DNA of 58,241 nucleotides, taken from positions 1-58,241 of the forward strand of contig JACKCH010000024.1 in the NCBI GenBank assembly GCA_020634115.1, in the 5' to 3' direction. Source of the DNA: Anaerolineaceae bacterium (lineage in GTDB: Bacteria; Chloroflexota; Anaerolineae; Aggregatilineales; Phototrophicaceae). Within the stretch, counting starts at the first letter, position 1, and each line of letters begins with the position of its first letter. The notes under the pieces were generated by a model. That model had not been told where the DNA came from and ran no database searches. It worked only from the letters and a program-made list of their open reading frames with translations. This document shows, piece by piece, positions 9,296-18,784 of the stretch. The position numbers and the translations under genes are program-made.

Positions 9296-10468
9296 TTAAT
9301 TACCCGGGTTCGTCAGGCTAATTTCCTCGCCTGTCACCAACTGGCGGATACTGCGGATTGCCGGCTCGATGCTGTAGTCACGCTTGCCCGGTACGTCGAT
9401 GCGGAAGCGGGACATGATGTAGTCGAGCGTCACATCGTCGGTGGGCGATTGCGATTGATCCAGCGCCGAACGCAGGGCGAGAGTCATCGGGATTTTAGCT
9501 TCACGCAGCCAGATCAGAATGACGGCATCCTGGGGAGTCACACCCAGCGTGACGATTTCTGGCAGCGGTACAGCAGTTGGCGGTGGCACTGTGGCCCGAG
9601 TCTGGCTGCTGCTGCCCGAGTCTGCCTGTGGTACAGGCGTGGACGTGGGCGCGATGCCGATAAAGCGGCCATTCAGCGGGAAGTTCCCTACATGCACAAC
9701 CAGCGCGGCTTGAATCGTGCGCTGGACAACCATACGTGGGCGCTGCCGTTCTGAAGGGCTGACGACCACCGGGCCGAGGTTCGTGACATCGGTACGGCCT
9801 TCAATACTGGTTGTGAGCGTAAACGTACCGTCCGCATTCTGCGTGATAAGTGTGAAGCGGTTGGGTGCGAGGGATTGGAAGATTTCGTCCACGTCCACAA
9901 ACAGCATAGATACCAGCACGTCCACAAAGTCCCCATCGCGCACGGCGTAGCCCACACTCGTCTCCCGGTCAATCGGGATAGTCACCGCCACCCGGTCAGC
10001 AGGCAGCACTGCCGCCGCATCCGAACCGACACTGGCGATTTCCGAGAGATCAGAAACAAGCTGCGCGGAAAGGATGTAAGCTTCACGAGGAATATCGGTA
10101 CGGGCAATTTTATCGCCGATCACCCTCTCAAGCCCGCCCGCCGCCTCAACCTGGTCAAAGGTCATCGCGTCGAAAGGTACGGTGTCTTCCGGGAAGTCAC
10201 GCCAGGCCACGACATTGTTCAGCAGGGCCTCTTCAGTATCCGGGAAGCGATACCCGCGTGGCAGATTCTGAACGGAAATCAGGATGCTTACCCGAGGAAT
10301 CGGCGTGGCTATTGGGGCTACAGGCTGCTGGGTCGTACCACCACCGGCAACCGAAGTCGCAGCGGGTGCCGACGTTCCACCACCCAACAGGTTGGTTGAG
10401 AGAACGACGACCACAATAACCACTAAAAGCAGAATCAAACCAACTAATATTAATAAGCGACCACGCAT
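9296..10468 (-). CDS. cpaB: Flp pilus assembly protein CpaB/RcpC
   Basis: 390 residues. One N-terminal membrane anchor (residues 5-28), a Pro/Thr/Gln linker, then an SAF-like domain with LPRGYRFPDTEEAL and the RcpC/CpaB core DRVAVTIPIDRETSVGYAVRDGD split over residues 160-185. CpaB normally works in the periplasm or at the wall with the secretin CpaC; no cpaC is present, which fits a single-membrane envelope. A second Pro/Thr-rich linker (about residues 275-300) precedes a C-terminal domain. GGAGG lies 5 bases before ATG 10468, and a promoter is readable at 10568-10595. First gene of the Tad operon. Confidence 0.9.
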   Translation of the reverse strand: MRGRLLILVGLILLLVVIVVVVLSTNLLGGGTSAPAATSVAGGGTTQQPVAPIATPIPRVSILISVQNLPRGYRFPDTEEALLNNVVAWRDFPEDTVPFDAMTFDQVEAAGGLERVIGDKIARTDIPREAYILSAQLVSDLSEIASVGSDAAAVLPADRVAVTIPIDRETSVGYAVRDGDFVDVLVSMLFVDVDEIFQSLAPNRFTLITQNADGTFTLTTSIEGRTDVTNLGPVVVSPSERQRPRMVVQRTIQAALVVHVGNFPLNGRFIGIAPTSTPVPQADSGSSSQTRATVPPPTAVPLPEIVTLGVTPQDAVILIWLREAKIPMTLALRSALDQSQSPTDDVTLDYIMSRFRIDVPGKRDYSIEPAIRSIRQLVTGEEISLTNPGN

Positions 10469-10567
10469 AGGTTCCTCCGTCGGGTAATTGGTTGCCGGGC
10501 CTGCAGTGCGGGTTTGTTTGCCCGCCGCCCGGCCAGGATGCGCGAATAGACTTGAGCCGTTTTTCTA

Positions 10568-10595
10568 GTGTATGTTATCCCGATGAAAAGTCAAA
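10568..10595 (-). promoter_or_regulatory. Probable promoter of the cpaB-E-F-tadBC operon
   Basis: On the minus strand, TTGACT (10595-10590) and TACACT (10573-10568) are separated by 16 bases. This leaves a leader of about 95 bases before the cpaB start. The match is by inspection only. Confidence 0.55.
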
Positions 10596-10688
10596 TTGCC
10601 GCATAGTCCTAGTCGCAACAATTTGTGAACTGCCAGACATTGCTTATTTCAGTATGTATCCTAAGTGTATTCAAAACACAACCCCCAC

Positions 10689-10723
10689 AAAATGGGCGTA
10701 TCGTTCGAAAATTCATACGCCCA
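10689..10723 (-). terminator. Intrinsic terminator after the histidine kinase gene
   Basis: On the minus strand, TGGGCGTAT and ATACGCCCA form a 9-bp stem with a 13-base loop, followed by TTTTG. It lies 63 bases beyond the kinase stop codon and upstream of the Tad operon promoter, so it separates the two units. Confidence 0.6.
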
Positions 10724-10785
10724 ATTCATAAAACCGCATTTGGGGGCAGGTTTCAAGAATCGGATTCGCCCCCATGCCGCACGAT

Positions 10786-11862
10786 CTAGAATTCTTCGTC
10801 GCTAACCGGGAGTTCGAGTTCGATGCTGCTGCCTTCAGTTTCGCCGCTGTGAATAACCATCGAACCGCCCACCAGCTCGAATTTTTCGCGGAGCGTGAAC
10901 AGGCTTTGTGTACGGGCATCCAGATGCGACTCGTCGGCGAAGGCGGTATCCGGGTCAAAACCACGCCCGTTATCCGACACGGTGACTTTGATGCGCTCCG
11001 TAGACATATCCAGCTTGACGGTGAGTTCCGTCGGTGTGGCGTAATCCCGCGCGTCCGCCATCAATTCCTGTATCCCCCGGAACAGCATCACTTCACGGTG
11101 GCTTTCCAGACGGCGCTCCTCGCCCATAATCTCCAGGCGGGTATCAATGTCGTTTTTCTCGCGGAAGGAATCGGTATAGCGGCGCACCGTGGGAATCACG
11201 CCCAGGTCGTCCAGCATCATCGGGCGCAGGTCAAAAATGAAGTCGCGCACCTTCTGGAAGGTGACACTAGCGGTACTTTTCAGGTTGCCGAGTTCTTCCG
11301 CCGCCCGCGCCGGGTCACGATCAAATAACCGCTGGCAGATTTCCGTCTGAAGGATGAAGTTGGTCAGCGATTGCGCCGGGCCATCGTGCATCAGGCGGGC
11401 CAGTCGGAGCTTTTCTTCTTCCTGTGCCTGCACAATACGGACGATGTTCACTGGAACGCGCGTCGCGCCGTTTGTAGAGACAGCCTCTTCACCATCCCCC
11501 AGCGACTCAATCCCTTGCAGCGCGTTCAGGATTTGCGCCAGGAATTTCTGACGCTCTTCCAGCCAATCCCGGTGCGCCTGGAATTTTTCCAGTTGGCCGC
11601 GCATGGTGGTCAGCCGGAAACGCGCATCCAGCGCCTCGTCATACTTCGAGCGAATGTCCTGGCGGGGAACGGTTTCAATGTTGTCCTGAATCGTGCGCAG
11701 TTCAGTCGCAATGTCCGCGTTTCGCTGCTGTTCACGGTCTACGATAAGCTGTGTCTGGTCAAGCTGGCCTTTGAGTTCGGCCAGTTTTTCCTTACTGCTC
11801 TTCATCTCCCGCGTGATGAGTTCGATCAGATCATCTCTGCTATCGTCAGTATCCTGTGCCAT
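10786..11862 (-). CDS. DegS/NarX-like cytoplasmic histidine kinase
   Basis: 358 residues with no membrane segment. Residues 15-115 are predicted coiled coil, as in DegS. The HisKA_3 dimerisation helix holds the phospho-acceptor His159 in RLMHDGPAQ, and the ATPase domain has a clear DNGRGFDP motif near 297. The N-box is unusual: where these kinases normally read QEALNN, this one has QELMAD, losing the conserved Asn that helps hold magnesium. It pairs with the LuxR-type regulator 45 bases upstream on the same strand. Input signal unknown. Being next to the Tad operon, whose CpaE carries an intact receiver, it might also address the pilus (inference). Confidence 0.9.
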   Translation of the reverse strand: MAQDTDDSRDDLIELITREMKSSKEKLAELKGQLDQTQLIVDREQQRNADIATELRTIQDNIETVPRQDIRSKYDEALDARFRLTTMRGQLEKFQAHRDWLEERQKFLAQILNALQGIESLGDGEEAVSTNGATRVPVNIVRIVQAQEEEKLRLARLMHDGPAQSLTNFILQTEICQRLFDRDPARAAEELGNLKSTASVTFQKVRDFIFDLRPMMLDDLGVIPTVRRYTDSFREKNDIDTRLEIMGEERRLESHREVMLFRGIQELMADARDYATPTELTVKLDMSTERIKVTVSDNGRGFDPDTAFADESHLDARTQSLFTLREKFELVGGSMVIHSGETEGSSIELELPVSDEEF

Positions 11863-11907
11863 AGTTCCTTCTTTTACACCTTTTTCCTGAATACCCTGGC
11901 GATTCTT

Positions 11908-12627
11908 TTACGAATTGCCGTCTTCCATACGAACCCATCCCCGGCGCAGGGCATTCACTGCCGCCTGCGTCCGGTCTTCGACATTCAATTTCTTCAAAAT
12001 CGAGGTCATGTGATTTTTGACGGTCTGCTGGCTGATTTGAAGTTTATGCGCGATCTCTTTATTGCTCATCCCGTGCGTCACGTATTCGAGAATTTCCATT
12101 TCACGGGGACTGAGCGGGATGTAATGCTCTTCAGAATCGACAATGTACGCGCCGCCCAACTGCTCGATATTCGACTGTATCCAGGCGGAGAGGGCGCGTT
12201 CGTCCAGCCGTTCATCATCGACCACATACAGCCCACGCGCAACATCGCGGATAATATCCACCAGTTTTGCCGGTGTGATGTCCTTCGGGCAGTAGGCGGA
12301 CGCGCCGACGCGCATCGTGTGCAGCACCTGTTCCGAGTCGTGGTAGGCGGTCAGGAATACAATACTGATGTTCGGCAGTTCCCCTTTGAGATGGCGGGCG
12401 ACCTGATGACCATTCAGCCCAGGCAGGTTAATATCCAGAATCATCACTTCCGGTTCCAGTTGACGTGCCTTGAGCAGCGCTTCGTTGCCGTCGGCGGCCT
12501 CGCCAACCACCTCAAGATCATCTTCCAATCGCAGTGCCTGTACCAGACCGTCCCGGAACATCGGGTGGTCATCCACCACCAGCACAGATATTTTAGCTCT
12601 TGCGCGATGTTGTTCGCGGTTATCCAT
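11908..12627 (-). CDS. NarL/LuxR-family response regulator
   Basis: 239 residues. The receiver domain spans about 13-130 with Asp19-Asp20 and phospho-acceptor Asp65 in MILDINLPG and Lys115 in CPKD. The LuxR-type helix-turn-helix (about 170-230) has PLSPREMEILEYV and GMSNKEIAHKL. It is the likely DNA-binding output of the kinase encoded immediately downstream. ATG 12627 has GGAG 8 bases upstream; an ATG 24 bases earlier lacks one. Its target genes cannot be told from sequence. The 268-base gap to the divergent pgeF gene holds both promoters. Confidence 0.93.
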   Translation of the reverse strand: MDNREQHRARAKISVLVVDDHPMFRDGLVQALRLEDDLEVVGEAADGNEALLKARQLEPEVMILDINLPGLNGHQVARHLKGELPNISIVFLTAYHDSEQVLHTMRVGASAYCPKDITPAKLVDIIRDVARGLYVVDDERLDERALSAWIQSNIEQLGGAYIVDSEEHYIPLSPREMEILEYVTHGMSNKEIAHKLQISQQTVKNHMTSILKKLNVEDRTQAAVNALRRGWVRMEDGNS

Positions 12628-12895
12628 CAAACGAACTCCTGCCAATAGCATACCGATTGTCTACTGTCCAGAGAAGACGAGCTATCACGACATACGATAT
12701 TTGCCATTATTGATATTGGGCATTCTACGGATTCTTTAATCGAAGTATACACCGAAAGCGCGACACGCCGCAAGAAGCGCAGCGCACGCCGGGAAAAGGC
12801 GGATTCCAACCAATCTCTTATATACATCGGCATGTATTTTTAACGGTAACTCTGTACAATGGCTAAGCCGACTGGGAAAACGACGAGGCGCACAG

Positions 12896-13672
12896 GTGAA
12901 ACGAATCGATCAGGATGGGCTGGCGTATTACCAGTTTGAGATGTGGCCGGGGCTGAAACACGGCATTTTCACACGGTTAGGCGGTTTGAGCCAGCAACCC
13001 TGGGCCTCGCTCAATATGGGCGGGAATGTCGGCGACGACGCGCAGGCTGTGCGCCAGAATCATCTGAAGATGTACGCCGCATTGGGGCTGAACGAAGCAC
13101 GCGCTTGCACCGTCTGGCAGGTACACAGTGCCGATACGATTATCGCCAACGGGCCGGTTGAAGGGCGGCGCTGGCTGGCGCTGGCCGATGGCATGGTCAC
13201 TGACCAACCCGACACCCCCTTGACAATGCGTTTTGCCGATTGTACGCCGCTGCTGTTTCATGACCCGGTGCAGGGTGTGATTGGTATCGCTCATGCCGGT
13301 TGGCGTGGGACAGTGCAGGGCGCAGGCGCGAGTGTGGTGCGCACGATGATCCGCGCTTACGGCTGCCAACCAGGAAATATCCAGGCCGGTATCGGGCCGA
13401 GCATCGGGCCGGAGCGTTACCAGGTGGGCGAAGAGGTTGTCGAGGCAGTGCAGGACTATTTTGGAGCGACGGACAGCCTCATCCGGCGTGACCCGGCGGA
13501 TGGCACCGCCTATCTTGATTTGTGGTCGGCCAACCGGCGCGACCTGGAACGGCAAGGTGTGGAGCAGGTCGAAATCGCCGGGATTTGTACTGCCAAGCAT
13601 ACCGATGAATTTTTCTCGCACCGGGCAGAGAAGGGACGCACCGGACGTTTCGGTGCGGTGTTAAGTTTATGA
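12896..13672 (+). CDS. pgeF: Multicopper-oxidase-fold purine nucleosidase, YfiH/PgeF family
   Basis: 258 residues of the laccase-domain family. The zinc/active-site residues are visible in VHSADT (His), FADCTP (Cys) and HAGWRG (His). These proteins were first called polyphenol oxidases; members have been shown to act on purine nucleosides such as adenosine and inosine and to correct peptidoglycan synthesis. GTG start with GAGG 10 bases before it. The stop overlaps the start of the YggS-family gene as ATGA, and a YggT-family gene follows, a common bacterial order near cell-division genes, so one operon is likely. Confidence 0.93.
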   Translation: MKRIDQDGLAYYQFEMWPGLKHGIFTRLGGLSQQPWASLNMGGNVGDDAQAVRQNHLKMYAALGLNEARACTVWQVHSADTIIANGPVEGRRWLALADGMVTDQPDTPLTMRFADCTPLLFHDPVQGVIGIAHAGWRGTVQGAGASVVRTMIRAYGCQPGNIQAGIGPSIGPERYQVGEEVVEAVQDYFGATDSLIRRDPADGTAYLDLWSANRRDLERQGVEQVEIAGICTAKHTDEFFSHRAEKGRTGRFGAVLSL

Positions 13673-14391
13673 CGATCAGTGAGCATATCCAGCGCGTTCA
13701 GGAACAGATCACGACGGCCTGTGCGCGGGCAGGCCGTGACCCATCCGAGGTGACGCTGGTCGCGGTGAGCAAGACCCACCCAGCGGCGGCGGTACTGGCA
13801 GCGGTTGAAGCCGGTTTGCAACATTTTGGCGAAAATCGCGTAGAAGAAGCCAGTGAGAAGTTGCCCGTAGTCAACCAGCAGGTGAGCGCACCGCTGACGT
13901 GGCACATGATCGGGCATGTACAGAGCCGAAAGGCCAAACTGGTGCTGCCGCTGTTTGATGTGGTGCATTCGGTAGACAGTGTCAAACTGGCCGAAAAGTT
14001 CTCCATGCTGGCGGGAGAACAAGGCCAGACGCTGGATATTCTGCTGGAAGTGAATGTTTCCGGCGAGGCCAGCAAATACGGTTTTGAGGCCAGTGGCTGG
14101 GAACGTGACGCTGCGGTACGAGAGGCGTTCATACAGCAGGTCGCGGGGGTGAATGCCTTGCCAGGGTTGCGGTTGCGCGGCCTGATGACGATGGCTCCCA
14201 TCATGGTGGAAGCCGAGCAGACTCGTCCGGTTTTTGCTAGCCTGGCGGGGCTGCGGGCGACACTGGTTGAAGCCCTAACGATTGAACTACCGGAGTTGAG
14301 TATGGGTATGACCGATGATTACCCGGTAGCGATTGAAGAGGGCGCGACCCTGGTGCGGATTGGCCGCGCTATTTTTGGTGAACGAAATTGA
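13669..14391 (+). CDS. yggS: YggS/PLPBP-family pyridoxal-phosphate homeostasis protein
   Basis: 240 residues of a PLP-binding TIM barrel related to alanine racemase N-terminal domains. The Schiff-base Lys lies in VAVSKTHP near residue 35, followed by FGENRVEEA, WHMIGHVQSRK, VNVSGEASKYG and MGMTDDYPVAIEEGATLVR in the phosphate-binding part. The protein has no known catalysis and buffers PLP and amino-acid pools. It is translationally coupled to pgeF by an ATGA overlap. The conserved GMSxDxxxAI motif reads GMTDDYPVAI here, a small change. Confidence 0.95.
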   Translation: MTISEHIQRVQEQITTACARAGRDPSEVTLVAVSKTHPAAAVLAAVEAGLQHFGENRVEEASEKLPVVNQQVSAPLTWHMIGHVQSRKAKLVLPLFDVVHSVDSVKLAEKFSMLAGEQGQTLDILLEVNVSGEASKYGFEASGWERDAAVREAFIQQVAGVNALPGLRLRGLMTMAPIMVEAEQTRPVFASLAGLRATLVEALTIELPELSMGMTDDYPVAIEEGATLVRIGRAIFGERN

Positions 14392-14409
14392 GAAGCGAGG
14401 TACGGTTCA

Positions 14410-14658
14410 ATGGCGTCATTCTATCAGATCATTTCCCTGGTACTCAACATTTTCCTCTTCATCCTCATGGCACGGGTGCTGCTGAGTTGGATACCGGACG
14501 TGGATTACAGCAATCCCCTTGTCCGCCTGCTCTACGACATCACCGAGCCAATCCTGCGCCCCGTCCGCAACATGATTCCGCCGACATCCGGCATGGACAT
14601 CAGCCCAATTGTCGTCTTTCTCATCGTTTACGTGTTGCTACGGTTGCTCCGTTTCTAA
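14410..14658 (+). CDS. yggT: YggT family membrane protein
   Basis: 82 residues with two membrane helices (residues 5-27 and 60-80) joined by the conserved segment LVRLLYDITEPILRPVRNM. YggT proteins are linked to ion homeostasis and to cell division or septum placement; biochemical function is unsettled. GAGG lies 9 bases before the ATG, 18 bases after yggS, and a terminator follows, closing the operon. Confidence 0.93.
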   Translation: MASFYQIISLVLNIFLFILMARVLLSWIPDVDYSNPLVRLLYDITEPILRPVRNMIPPTSGMDISPIVVFLIVYVLLRLLRF

Positions 14659-14709
14659 ACTAACCCAACACTCCCCTGCCTGCCGGAGCGAACAATCCAT
14701 CTTAAAACA

Positions 14710-14735
14710 AACGGGGCGTAACCGCCCCGTTGTTT
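14710..14735 (+). terminator. Intrinsic terminator of pgeF-yggS-yggT
   Basis: AACGGGGCG and CGCCCCGTT form a 9-bp GC-rich stem with loop TAAC, followed by the T-rich GTTTCTATTTG. It sits 51 bases beyond the yggT stop. Confidence 0.75.
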
Positions 14736-14773
14736 CTATTTGTGCCTGACCGCAATCAGGCAGAGATTCGGAT

Positions 14774-15863
14774 TTAGGGAGCGACCACCAGCCAGACGTT
14801 GTTCACACCGTTCCCGGTGGTGTCACCCGGCACGGCGTCATTAATCCAGAAGTACAGCGGCATCCCATTATATGTCACCTGAAGCTCGCCAGTTGTCCGT
14901 TCGGTGGTACCCAACTCACCGGAGATACCCGCGCCTGCTACCAGACGATCATTCGCAAAGGCCAGCAGCGGCGGCCAGTTGGTGGCGCACTGGTCATAGC
15001 AGTTGCTTACGCCGGGGTCATCGTGCTTGAAGATATATACGTGAAGCCATTCGGCGCGACCAGGAAGAGCCGAGTTCGTCATTCTGGCTCAGGGTGACGG
15101 TTTCCGGCGCGATAGTGAACCACACATCGTTGACATTTTTCGCCGGTAGCGTCGCCGCACGGCATCCTTAACGCCAGTAATACAGCGGCATATCGTTATA
15201 GGTGACTTGGAGCGCGTGCCATCAATTGCCGTTCAGTTGTCCCCCAGTGTGCCAGGCAGGTTTGCGCGCCTGCAACCAGGCTGTCGGCGCTATCGACGGT
15301 CAGCAGCGGCCAGTTGGCGCACTGGTCATAGCAGTTGCTCACGCCAGGTTCGTCATTGGTAAAGGGTAGACGGTCATACCGTTTTGTGCCCACCAGGAAC
15401 GAACCGAGGTCAGCATTCCTTTAATATAGACGGTTGCGGGGAACGACTTTGAGACTTTCTGACGGAAGTTGGCGGCGGTGGCGTCACCGACTTCAGCATC
15501 GTTAATCCAGTAATACAGCGGCATTTCATTATAAGTCCTTGCAGTATGCCATCCGGCGCGTTCAATCGTGCCAGGATTCACCAGGGAACCTTCGCCCGCC
15601 GTGACTGCATCCGCACTCTCGACGGTCAGCGGCATGCCAGTTGGTGGCGCAGGCATCCACACAGTTAACTCACGCCCAGACCATCTCTGCAGCGAAGGTA
15701 CTTACGGCGTCATCCCGTCCAGAAGACCAACCAAAAACGACCCTGGGCATCACCACGCTGACGGTGTACATCCATCAGATCCTGTGCAGAAAACCGGGAC
15801 GGCTAATGCCAGCGACCACACTACAAACAACGCGACCGTGTGTGCTTCGTCATTTTCCCTCAT
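14774..15863 (-). pseudogene. Secreted-repeat (Lipoprotein_15/PF03640-like) protein, frame-broken
   Basis: Read on the minus strand from ATG 15863 there is a signal-peptide-like start (VALFVVWSLALAVPVFC), followed by three copies of the secreted repeat, in shifting frames. The C-terminal copy (about 15070-14774) is intact and shows PGVSNCYDQCATNWPPLL, ELGTTER, TYNGMPLYFW and GVNNVWLVVAP. The middle copy repeats PGVSNCYDQCANWP and the first has GMPL, YNEMPLYYWINDAEVGD. Several one- or two-base shifts (for example near 15040 and 15330) separate the pieces. In related bacteria such proteins sit beside ECF sigma/anti-sigma pairs, as here. Function is unknown; the Tyr/Cys-rich modules may bind metal or haem (inference). 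Confidence 0.8.
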
Positions 15864-15964
15864 CCTTACTCTGTTTGTGACATCCGATTTCGACTTGAAG
15901 AATTGCACCTCATTTAGGCTATCGTTAAAGGTGCTTTGGTTTCATTTTGGGAAAAATTGCTTTA

Positions 15965-16484
15965 ATGACACTGGATATTCAAGCCTTGCTCCGGCGTATC
16001 GCCCGGCGGGACAAGCGGCACTGGCCGTCTTATATGCGGAATACAACGCGCCTGTTTACAGTCTGGCGCTGCGCGTGTTCGCGTAACCCGGCACTGCTTT
16101 GAGGAGTCTTGCAGGATACTTTTTATGGTGGCGGAAAAATCCACACGCCTGACTCCGGCAAGGGCAGTTCAGCAGTTGGTTACTCACCGCATCGCGCTAC
16201 ACGGCAATTGACCGGCTGCGCCAGGAAATCCGTCAGAGTGGCAAAAGATATTCCACTGGAAGAATCTGATGGTCGGAAACCGATGACAGTCTGCCGGTCG
16301 TGAGGCTGAGCGGCTGCGCGATCTACTGGCGGAACTGCCGCCTGACCAGCCGCGCCGTGATTCACAGCGCTGGCATATTTCCGGTACACCATGCCGAACT
16401 GTCAGAACACTGGGTATTGCCGTTGGGGACGGTCAAAACCCGGCTGCGGCTGGGATGCAAAAATTAAAAAGGGTTAATGAGTAA
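15965..16484 (+). pseudogene. ECF RNA polymerase sigma factor, frame-broken
   Basis: The product can be followed through at least four shifts. Region 2 reads as LDIQALLRRIARRDK, then after a shift near 16015 ALAVLYAEYNAPVYSLALRVF, then LQDTF and SSWLLTASRYTAIDRLRQE. Region 4 reads as LAELPPDQ, YTHAELSEH, LPLGTVKTRLRLGMQKLK and stops at TAA 16484. This is a SigK-like ECF factor that would be held by the anti-sigma factor encoded next to it. It diverges from the secreted-repeat gene, whose promoter it probably controls in intact relatives (inference). Confidence 0.8.
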
Positions 16485-16531
16485 ATAAAACCATACCGGC
16501 GTTTTGAGCGATTATAAACTGAGAAGTATTC

Positions 16532-17251
16532 ATGGACGACAGAATGATGGATCGGAAAGTGGATTTGTAACGCGCTTGCGTGAAGCCTGATTCCCGCCAG
16601 CATAGGCGCTGCGGATGCAGAAGAAGCCGCATAAGGTGGAAGCTGGACTCGCGGAATGCCGGAACTGGCGGAACTGGCGGCCTATCGCGCTGTCTCTGAT
16701 GTAGGTTAGCGATAGATGTCCCTGAATATCACCTCCGGCAGCGGCACTGGATAACTTGCTCAATACGGCCCGCGCCAGCGAGCGCCTGCCACGCTGCAAC
16801 GGGTACAGCGGCGCTGGTGGTACGCGGCGGCGGCTGCCTGGCGCTTTTTGTGGTTTTGAATAACCTGTTCTGGATGCTGGATGCGGCCATCAAGAGCCCG
16901 GCGCGAATACTGCGCAGAGTGTTTGACCTGCCTACCGCTGTGAACGGCGTCTGGCAGCGCACGTGGTCAGGTGATCTACAGGTACCGGAGACGGAAAAGG
17001 CGCTGCTGGTGGTCGTAAATTTCCCGGAACAGCCGGGCGATATGGTCTATCAGGCCTGGGTGACGCGCGGAACAAATGTGGTCAGCCTGGGCACTGTTGA
17101 TGTCGCCCCAACTGGGGAAGGCAGCCTGGTTTTTTGATACGGATATGCTTGCCGGGAATTTTCGACGCGGTTGGTGTCACCCGCGAACCGGCAGGCGGCA
17201 GTGGTCACGCCAACCTCGCCGCCGCCACTGGTACGGGGCGGAGTCAGTTGA
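16532..17251 (+). pseudogene. RskA-like anti-sigma factor, frame-broken
   Basis: The N-terminal zinc-finger-type anti-sigma domain is recognisable after frame correction (IPA-x-ALGAADAEEA, VEAGLAECPELAELAAYRA). A membrane segment region follows, then the conserved RskA C-terminal domain: TAVNGVWQRTW, VPETEKALLVVVNFPEQPG, YQAWVTRGTNVVSLG, ADMLAGNF, GVTREPAGGS. A plausible stop is at 17249-17251. It would sequester the upstream ECF sigma factor at the membrane. Its end overlaps the end of the convergent kinase gene by about 8 bases. Confidence 0.78.
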
Positions 17252-18784
17252 GCGTGGTCGGCATCCAGATCGTGACCGTTGTCCCTGACCCGTCGCACTC
17301 CCGAATTCGACTTTTTCGCTGCTGCGGGCGCGTTCCTGCAAATTGCGGATTAGCCCCTCGCGGTGCAGCGCATATCAAACCCCTGTCCATCATCCGCGAT
17401 TATCACCTGAATCTGGTGGTCAATCTGCTGGATCGAGATGCGAATGTGCGCGGCGTTGGCATGGCAGGAGCGCGTTGCTCACCGCTTCGTTCGTCATCTG
17501 GCAGAGCGCCTCGAAATGCGCTGTCGCCAGCGGGGTGCATATTCAGCACGTCAATATCGATTGAGACGCTTTCTTCCGGGATGTAGCCGGGCGAGGATGT
17601 CCTGCACCAGCCGTTCGTAGGCGTGCGCGAATGTCCCCCGGTGGAACGCAGGTTAGAATGTATTCGCGGATGTCCTCGATCGCTGTCAATACCGTGCGTG
17701 ATTTCCGGAAATTATGTTCCGGTGTCTCCATCAGAATGGCTCCATTCCACGTGTACAACGATTGAACCGAACTCCATCATGCAAATCCGTGTACTGATGC
17801 GCATCCGCTCTGCTTGCAGGCTTCTTCAACCTGTTGCGCTGGGTGATGTCGGTGATATAGGCGACGGCTAGCACTTCCCCGTGCCTGAATCGAGCTTAGG
17901 CCGATCTCAACCGGGAGGTCTTCTCCTGACTGCCGCAGGCCAGTCCAGTGACATGAAACTGTCCCGGTAAAGCGCGGGCGTAGGTCTGCGAAGTAGTGGG
18001 CAATCAGATTGTTATGGTGGGTGTGTAAAGCGTTCTGGGAGCAGGGTCGCGAGCCGAAGTCCCCATCAGATCCAGCGCGTTTATGGCCGAACAGCACCTC
18101 AATGATGTGGGCATTCGCCAGCCGGATGATACCGTTTATCGACGGCGATAATCGCTACCGGGGCGGATTCAGCAGGGGCGCGGAATTTCTCCTCACTCTC
18201 GCGTACAGATCGTTCCGCCTGTTTGCGCCAGGTTATATCCACCGCGTTCCGGCGATCCATAAACTGCGCGGACCATCGACAATGGGAACGTCTGCGCTCA
18301 GATCAACGCACGTCATCTGGCGTCAGGATGCGAAATTCGATGGTGGCCTTACGTGCTTTAGGTCGGATAACCGGCGAAACGGCTGGTAATCAGCGAACGA
18401 TCATCAGGGTGAACCGTGTCCCAGAGATCACATCAGGAAGAGGGATTGCAGCGGCGGCAGTGGGCGCTGCCAGATGGTGGTATAGGCCGGGCTGACGTAG
18501 ATCAGTTCGTTGCGCCCTGGTGAAATCACCCAGAACACATCTTCAATATTTTCGGTCAGCGCGCGAAACCGCTCTTCCCAAAGTTTGGATTGGATCACCT
18601 GGTATTCGGCAGTCGCGTATTTCGGGGGGTCGGAAACGACCCGGTGCGTTTGTGCCTGAAGGTCAGCAAACCGGTGACGCAGTGCGTTCAGTTCATCAAT
18701 CAGCTGACTCTTGGTTTTAAGCTGGTCTTCCTCTCGACTGTCAATTTCAATCATGCTGCTCACGGTGGTTGCCTGTTCTACCAT
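17244..18784 (-). pseudogene. Multi-PAS NarX-type histidine kinase, frame-broken
   Basis: The N-terminus (18784-18428) is open: a coiled coil with KSQLIDELNALRHRFADLQ and a PAS domain with LTENIEDVFWVISPG and ELIYVSPAYTTIW. Further PAS pieces follow (around 18050-17830, with SGEDLPVEIGLSSI and YITDI). Then come AIEDIREYIL, typical of HisKA_3 kinases, an N-box readable as MTNEAVSNAL, DDGQGFDM, and the end GTTVTIWMPTTLN with TGA at 17246-17244. Each block sits in a different frame from the next. It would have been a soluble redox- or ligand-sensing kinase; no partner regulator is adjacent. Confidence 0.75.
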
